NCBI GenBank assembly: GCA_029864165.1 | Contig: JAOTTZ010000052.1 | Span: forward strand, 1-8,541 | Direction of reading: 5' to 3' | DNA: 8,541 bases | DNA from: Burkholderiaceae bacterium | GTDB taxonomy: Bacteria; Pseudomonadota; Gammaproteobacteria; Burkholderiales; Burkholderiaceae_C | Shown here: positions 6,275 to 8,541 of the stretch, piece by piece | Numbering within the stretch: position 1 is the first letter of the stretch | Layout of the letters: each line of letters opens with the position of its first letter | Program-made: the position numbers and the translations under genes | The notes under the pieces: model-generated | What the model saw: the letters and a program-made list of their open reading frames with translations, nothing else | What the model was told of the DNA's origin: nothing | The model's database searches: none

Positions 6275-7369
6275 CTACGAGCCCACGGCTAGCGCTTGGC
6301 CGTCGCCATCAAAGAGCCGGGCGCGCTCGGTCTGCGGCGACAGGCCAATATCGAGCCCTGCACTCAGACCTTCGTGATCCGCGGGCAAACGCAACGAGAC
6401 CGTGTTGTCGGAGCCGCGGAGAGTCGCGTGCACGATCAGCGTGTCGCCCAGATGTTCAACCAGGTCGATGCGCGCGGCTAGCCCCTGCTCGACACGGGTC
6501 ACGGTCATGTGCTCGGGGCGAATACCCAGGACCACTTCTGAAGGAGCCGGCGTAGGCAGCTTTCCAGGCCAGCTCACTGTGCCGGCTTCGCCCGCTACCA
6601 GCTGCAGCGTATCACCGGTGGCGCCGCCTGGGGTGCAAGCAATAAAATTCATTCGCGGTGAACCCAGGAAACCGGCCACGAACTGGTTGCCCGGTTGCTC
6701 ATACAGCTCCATGGGAGGCCCGATTTGCTCGATCTTACCGGCATTGAAAATCGCAATGCGATCGCCCAGCGTCATGGCCTCCACCTGATCGTGCGTGACG
6801 TAGATCATGGTGTTGCCGATTTCCGCGTGGAGTTTAGATAGCTCGATGCGCATTTGCACGCGCAGCGAAGCGTCAAGGTTGGAAAGCGGCTCGTCGAAAA
6901 GGAACACGCGCGGCTTGCGAACGATGGTGCGGCCGATGGCCACGCGCTGACGTTGGCCGCCCGATAGCTCCTTGGGCTTGCGATCGAGCAGAGGCGTAAT
7001 TTGCAATATCTCGGCCGCCCGGCCCACAGCTGCCTTCACTTCCTGCCGGCTTTGTCCGGCGAGCTTGAGCGCAAATCCTAAGTTTTCGGCCACTGTCATG
7101 TGCGGGTACAAAGCGTAGCTCTGGAACACCATTGCCACACCGCGCTTGGAAGGCGGTACGTCGTTGATACGCTCGCCGCCTATGGAAATGTCACCGCCAG
7201 TGATGTGCTCTAGGCCCGCGATCATGCGCAACAAGGTGGTTTTGCCGCAGCCGGAGGGGCCGATGAAGACCAAGAATTCGCCGTCGGCGATGTCCATATC
7301 TATGCCGCGGATGACTTCGACACGACCATCGAAAGTTTTGCGAACCCCACGTAGCGTCAGCGTGGTCAT
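6275..7369 (-). CDS. Carbohydrate ABC transporter ATP-binding protein, MalK/UgpC type
   Basis: This is the cytoplasmic ATPase that drives a CUT1-type sugar importer. The 364-residue product has all nucleotide-binding motifs: Walker A GPSGCGKT (37-44), Q-loop Gln83, signature LSGGQ (135-139), Walker B VFLFDEP (155-161) and H-loop His193 in VTHD. A C-terminal region of about 120 residues is the MalK/UgpC-type regulatory OB/TOBE domain, including the typical LGIRPEHM. I chose the ATG at 7367-7369, with GGAG 6 bases upstream inside the end of the GH1 gene. An upstream TTG at 7381 would add four residues and is less likely. Only one base separates this start from the GH1 stop, so translation is likely coupled. 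The permeases and substrate-binding protein are not in the window. Such ATPases can serve more than one importer, so the exact sugar cannot be read from this gene. Confidence 0.95.
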   Translation of the reverse strand: MTTLTLRGVRKTFDGRVEVIRGIDMDIADGEFLVFIGPSGCGKTTLLRMIAGLEHITGGDISIGGERINDVPPSKRGVAMVFQSYALYPHMTVAENLGFALKLAGQSRQEVKAAVGRAAEILQITPLLDRKPKELSGGQRQRVAIGRTIVRKPRVFLFDEPLSNLDASLRVQMRIELSKLHAEIGNTMIYVTHDQVEAMTLGDRIAIFNAGKIEQIGPPMELYEQPGNQFVAGFLGSPRMNFIACTPGGATGDTLQLVAGEAGTVSWPGKLPTPAPSEVVLGIRPEHMTVTRVEQGLAARIDLVEHLGDTLIVHATLRGSDNTVSLRLPADHEGLSAGLDIGLSPQTERARLFDGDGQALAVGS

Positions 7370-7370
7370 A

Positions 7371-8541
7371 TCAAACTCCAAAGGCTAGACACGGCTGTGC
7401 GGACTTGCGCTGACCGGCGATGAAATCTCTATACCAGCGCGCGCTGTCCTTGAGCGTCCGCTGCTGGGTTGCGTAGTCGACATAGATGAGCCCAAAGCGC
7501 TTGGTGTAGCCCGAGTCCCATTCGAAGTTGTCGAGCAGACTCCAATGGTAGTAGCCGCGCACGTCGACGCCGGAAGCTACGGCTTGGGCAAGCACTGCGA
7601 GATGTTTTTGAATGTAATCGATGCGATTCGCGTCGTCCACACGCCCGCCCACTAGTTTGTCGGCGTAGGCGACCCCGTTCTCTGTGATGTACAGCGGTGG
7701 CAGGCGGTAGTCGCGGTTTAGCCCCGACAGCAACTCGGTCAGACCTTCGGGATAGACCTCCCACCCCATTTCGGTTTCACCACTAAGTTTAGGCGCTGGG
7801 CGTGGGGGCGTCTCGCTCGACGCCCAAATGCGCGTGTAGTAGTTGATGCCCAGAAAATCTAGCGGTTGGGCGATGACTTCAAAATCTTCCGGCTGCACAA
7901 CCGGGAATGGGCGCGCACCGCCGACATCCGGGTAACGCTTGAGAAACAGCGGGTCCATGTACCAGCGAACGAGCAGGGCGTATTCACGTTCGGCCAACGC
8001 GCGGTCGGCGGCGCTGTCGGTGGCTGGGGTGACGGGCGAATGGTTGAGCGCGATGCCGAGCGGTACCTTGACGCCACTGGCGCGCAGCGCCTGCAGCGCC
8101 ATTCCATGCGACAACAGCAGGTGGTGTGCAACCTGGGCGGCGGTCGCCGGCTCGCGAAGGCCCGGTGCGAACTGGCCCTTGTGGTGACCGAGGTGGGCCA
8201 TGCACCAGGGTTCGTTGTGGGTCGAGATGGCCGCCAAGCGGTCGCCAAAGCGCCGACCTATTGCATCGGCATAGTCGGCAAAGTGCTGCGCCGTATCGCG
8301 ATTGGCCCAGCCGCCCTCGTCTTGCAGTGCCTGCGGCAAATCCCAGTGAAACAGTGTTGCCAGTGGGGCAACGCCGCGCGCCAACAAGTTGTCCAGTAGT
8401 CGGTCGTAAAAGGCCAAGCCTTTGCCATTCCATGCTCCTCGGCCAGCCGGCTGCACGCGCGGCCAAGCGATTGAGAAGCGATACGCGTCTACCCCCAGCT
8501 CCTCGATCAGTTCAAGGTCCTGCTCCCAGCGGTGATAGTGG
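7371..8541 (-). CDS. GH1 beta-glucosidase (partial, 5' end outside window)
   Basis: This is a glycoside hydrolase family 1 enzyme, probably cytoplasmic, that cleaves terminal beta-glucosides with retention of configuration. The visible 389 residues begin in frame at 8540 with HYHRWEQDLELIEELG and YRFSIAWPRVQP. Both catalytic carboxylates are present: the acid/base Glu in THNEPW (codon 8211-8213) and the nucleophile Glu in YITENG (codon 7680-7682). Further GH1 landmarks are LFHWDLPQAL, FLGINYYTR, and GYYHWSLLDNFEWDSGYTKRFGL near the C-terminus, where the aglycone and glucose subsites lie. About 60 N-terminal residues are missing compared with typical family members of 440-480 residues. The ATG/GTG codons inside the window are internal. 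The stop overlaps the ribosome-binding region of the ABC ATPase gene. 6-phospho-beta-glucosidase activity is less likely because the neighbour is an ABC importer, not a PTS. Confidence 0.95.
   Translation of the reverse strand, partial: HYHRWEQDLELIEELGVDAYRFSIAWPRVQPAGRGAWNGKGLAFYDRLLDNLLARGVAPLATLFHWDLPQALQDEGGWANRDTAQHFADYADAIGRRFGDRLAAISTHNEPWCMAHLGHHKGQFAPGLREPATAAQVAHHLLLSHGMALQALRASGVKVPLGIALNHSPVTPATDSAADRALAEREYALLVRWYMDPLFLKRYPDVGGARPFPVVQPEDFEVIAQPLDFLGINYYTRIWASSETPPRPAPKLSGETEMGWEVYPEGLTELLSGLNRDYRLPPLYITENGVAYADKLVGGRVDDANRIDYIQKHLAVLAQAVASGVDVRGYYHWSLLDNFEWDSGYTKRFGLIYVDYATQQRTLKDSARWYRDFIAGQRKSAQPCLAFGV

Overview
The window looks like chromosomal DNA of a motile Gram-negative proteobacterium. 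The coding is dense and GC-rich, there are flagellar basal-body genes, and one gene encodes an outer-membrane maltoporin-type channel. The FliF and FliG sequences and the sugar-uptake gene order remind me most of Burkholderiales (Betaproteobacteria). That placement is an impression from family knowledge, not a search result.

Layout, left to right. (1) Positions 1-2937 hold flagellar basal-body genes. On the minus strand fliF (MS ring) is followed by fliG (switch/motor protein), which runs off the left edge. fliE (MS ring-rod adapter) lies on the plus strand, divergent from fliF across a 201-base leader. This is the same divergent layout as in enteric bacteria. (2) Positions 2938-3092 are a short convergent gap with no clear terminator. 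(3) Positions 3093-3897 hold a stand-alone caspase-like (peptidase C14) gene on the minus strand. Its His/Cys dyad is intact, but its first beta-strand appears to lie in a different reading frame, so the gene is frameshifted. (4) Positions 3921-8541 hold a minus-strand carbohydrate-use cluster. Transcription order is GH1 beta-glucosidase (5' end outside the window), MalK/UgpC-type ABC ATPase, LamB-type porin, then a small secreted protein of unknown family. A strong intrinsic terminator closes the cluster.

How the genes may work together. The porin would admit an oligosaccharide through the outer membrane, and an ABC importer energised by the ATPase would carry it into the cytoplasm. The GH1 enzyme would then hydrolyse it. 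The permeases and binding protein are not in the window and probably lie upstream, beyond the right edge. A GH1 enzyme beside the porin suggests a beta-glucoside (cellobiose or laminari-oligosaccharide type) rather than maltose. The small secreted protein may be an accessory sugar-binding protein. A LacI-family-like palindrome upstream of the porin is a candidate operator.

No mobile element, tRNA, rRNA or CRISPR array was seen. The points most worth a second look are the frameshifted caspase-like gene, wedged between a terminator and the flagellar genes, and the unrecognised secreted protein at the end of the sugar cluster.
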